DNA of 7,067 bases, from positions 1 to 7,067 of the forward strand of contig JAGLWO010000509.1 in the NCBI GenBank assembly GCA_023133395.1, given 5' to 3'. Shown here piece after piece: positions 5,907 to 7,067 of the stretch. The notes below the pieces were generated by a model. That model was not told the DNA's origin, made no database searches, and saw only the letters and a program-made list of their open reading frames with translations. A program made the position numbers and the translations under genes. Source of the stretch: Candidatus Cloacimonadota bacterium (GTDB taxonomy: Bacteria > Cloacimonadota > Cloacimonadia > Cloacimonadales > TCS61). Within the stretch, counting starts at the first letter, position 1, and the number at the start of each line of letters is the position of its first letter.

Positions 5907-7067
5907 TTACATCAATCCCTTATCCCAAGCCTGCTTCAGCTTATCGACTTCAATATCTATCACTTTCTTATTTTCTTTATTGATTATCAGATTTTCGTTA
6001 GAAGTCACTTCTCCTAGAAAAATAGTATTTTCACCAAGAATGCTTTCAAATGCTGTTTTATTTCCTGGACTGATACTAACCACAAACCGCGAATGTGATT
6101 CGGAGAAAAGAATTGCATTCAAACTCAAATCTCTAAAATTCGTAACATCCAGTTTCGCTCCGAATTCAGTTCCGATCGTACTTTCGCAAACAGCAACAGC
6201 CAATCCACCATCAGAAAGATCATGGCAGGATTCTATTAAGTTTTGCTTATTTGCTTTAATGATCTTTTCATACAATCGTTTGGCATTTTCTTTTCTTACT
6301 TTCGGAACATTTGCTCCGAGCTTGTCGAATAATTTATAGAATTCAGAAGCACCGAGTTCATCGTAAGTTTTTCCCAGGATGTAGATCAGGTCACCATCTG
6401 CTTTGAAATTGCTTGTAATTGTTTTTCTCACATCAGAAAGCTTAGCAACCATCGAATACAGAATAGTAGGCGGAACAGAGATTTTCACCTTCCCCGCTTT
6501 GAAATCATTCTTCATACTGTCTTTTCCGGAAGTCATCGGAATGTTATAGAAAACGGACATATCGAAAAGTGCTTTATTCATCTGCACGAGTTTTGCCAGT
6601 TTCTGTTTTCCATCGGGATTATTTTCGGGATCGAAAGCAGAATCGGGAACACAGAAATTATCGTTCACTGTCCAGAACCTATTCGATTTGTCATCAATGT
6701 CAGGAAGCTTTCCACCAATTGAAATTATCTGTCGAATTGCTTCGTCAAATGCTCCGGCACTCATTTCATAAGCATCGAGATCTCCGAATTTGGGGCAGAT
6801 ACCATTGGAAATAGCAATTCCTTCAAAGTTGTCGAAATTCATTCTCATCACAGCTGCATCCTGCGGAGATTTTCCACTTTTTCCCATCAAAGGTTTGATG
6901 ATAGTTTTTCCTTTTACTTCGTGGTCGTATTGACGAATTACATTTTCACGAGAACATATGTTGTAACTTCCCATCAGTTTCAATAAAATCTCGTTGTAAT
7001 CAAAATTTGAAGGAAGTTTTGGTTCGGAAAGTTCAGGTTTTTTCCACTCGGCTTTCATATATTTTTT
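5907..7067 (-). CDS. purL: Phosphoribosylformylglycinamidine synthase, synthetase subunit PurL, C-terminal part (5' end outside window)
   Basis: PurL is the ATP-dependent synthetase subunit of FGAM synthase; it uses ammonia from PurQ to convert FGAR to FGAM. The visible part is the second AIR-synthase-like half. Landmarks, numbered from the Met at 7058: NVIRQYDHEVKGKTIIKPLMG (39-59), DAAVMRMN (67-74), DAYEMSAGAFDEAIRQIISIGG (95-116), DNFCVPD (133-139), TSGKDSMKND (176-185), CHDLSDGGLAVAVCES (278-293) and FSESHSRFVVS (318-328). The order fits the long-type PurL of roughly 950-1000 aa, so well over half of the protein is probably missing. The Met at 7058 is probably internal: the frame stays open to the window edge (Lys-Lys-Tyr before it) and AAAAAATAT before it has no ribosome binding site. 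The TAA stop is at 5907-5909. It is followed by the three palindromes and then purQ. Confidence 0.95.
   Translation of the reverse strand, partial: KKYMKAEWKKPELSEPKLPSNFDYNEILLKLMGSYNICSRENVIRQYDHEVKGKTIIKPLMGKSGKSPQDAAVMRMNFDNFEGIAISNGICPKFGDLDAYEMSAGAFDEAIRQIISIGGKLPDIDDKSNRFWTVNDNFCVPDSAFDPENNPDGKQKLAKLVQMNKALFDMSVFYNIPMTSGKDSMKNDFKAGKVKISVPPTILYSMVAKLSDVRKTITSNFKADGDLIYILGKTYDELGASEFYKLFDKLGANVPKVRKENAKRLYEKIIKANKQNLIESCHDLSDGGLAVAVCESTIGTEFGAKLDVTNFRDLSLNAILFSESHSRFVVSISPGNKTAFESILGENTIFLGEVTSNENLIINKENKKVIDIEVDKLKQAWDKGLM

Noticed and set aside
5902..6339. Plus-strand open frame of 145 codons opposite purL
   Set aside because: It is antisense to conserved PurL motifs and has no recognisable product.
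7056..7067. Start of a separate short purL gene at the Met at 7058
   Set aside because: No ribosome binding site is visible, the frame stays open to the edge, and the protein begins in the middle of the long PurL architecture, so an internal Met in a truncated gene is more likely.

Overview
The window is one block of co-directional genes on the minus strand of an AT-rich bacterium. Read in the direction of transcription (right to left), the order is purL (5' end outside the window), purQ, a large PD-(D/E)XK-like nuclease candidate, a class V aminotransferase / cysteine-desulfurase-like enzyme, and purH (3' end outside the window). Gene spacing is 109, 3, 20 and 9 nt, so this reads as a purine biosynthesis operon with two non-purine genes inside it. 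No promoter or convincing terminator is visible, and both operon ends lie outside the window.

Organism: long-type PurL paired with a long-type separate PurQ, AT-rich coding sequence, and dispersed small repeats suggest an uncultivated anaerobic or groundwater/sediment-type bacterium, perhaps of the FCB/Cloacimonetes kind. This is an impression from sequence style and not a phylogenetic result.

Layout: 5907-7067 encodes the C-terminal part of PurL. The 109-nt gap to purQ (5798-5906) holds three consecutive near-perfect palindromes sharing an AAGT....ACTT core. purQ (4928-5797) ends in a short tail encoded by a GC-richer repeat whose peptide reads SLRQGYAGQAE. That repeat also supplies the purQ stop codon and the ribosome binding site of the next gene. 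The 796-aa protein at 2534-4924 is clearly more AT-rich than its neighbours. It carries a Rossmann-like N-terminus, a four-cysteine zinc ribbon and a C-terminal D...ExK nuclease signature. It is bracketed by near-identical short direct repeats (12 and 15 nt), as if dropped between the purQ stop and the ribosome binding site of the aminotransferase gene. The aminotransferase (777-2513) and purH (1-767) follow.

Function: PurL and PurQ together make FGAM synthase (step 4 of IMP synthesis), and PurH carries out the last two steps. The aminotransferase is probably a group II cysteine desulfurase-like enzyme with a C-terminal extension, and its link to purines is unknown. The nuclease candidate is the standout: a possible defence-type gene cargo-loaded into a housekeeping operon and set up for co-expression with it.
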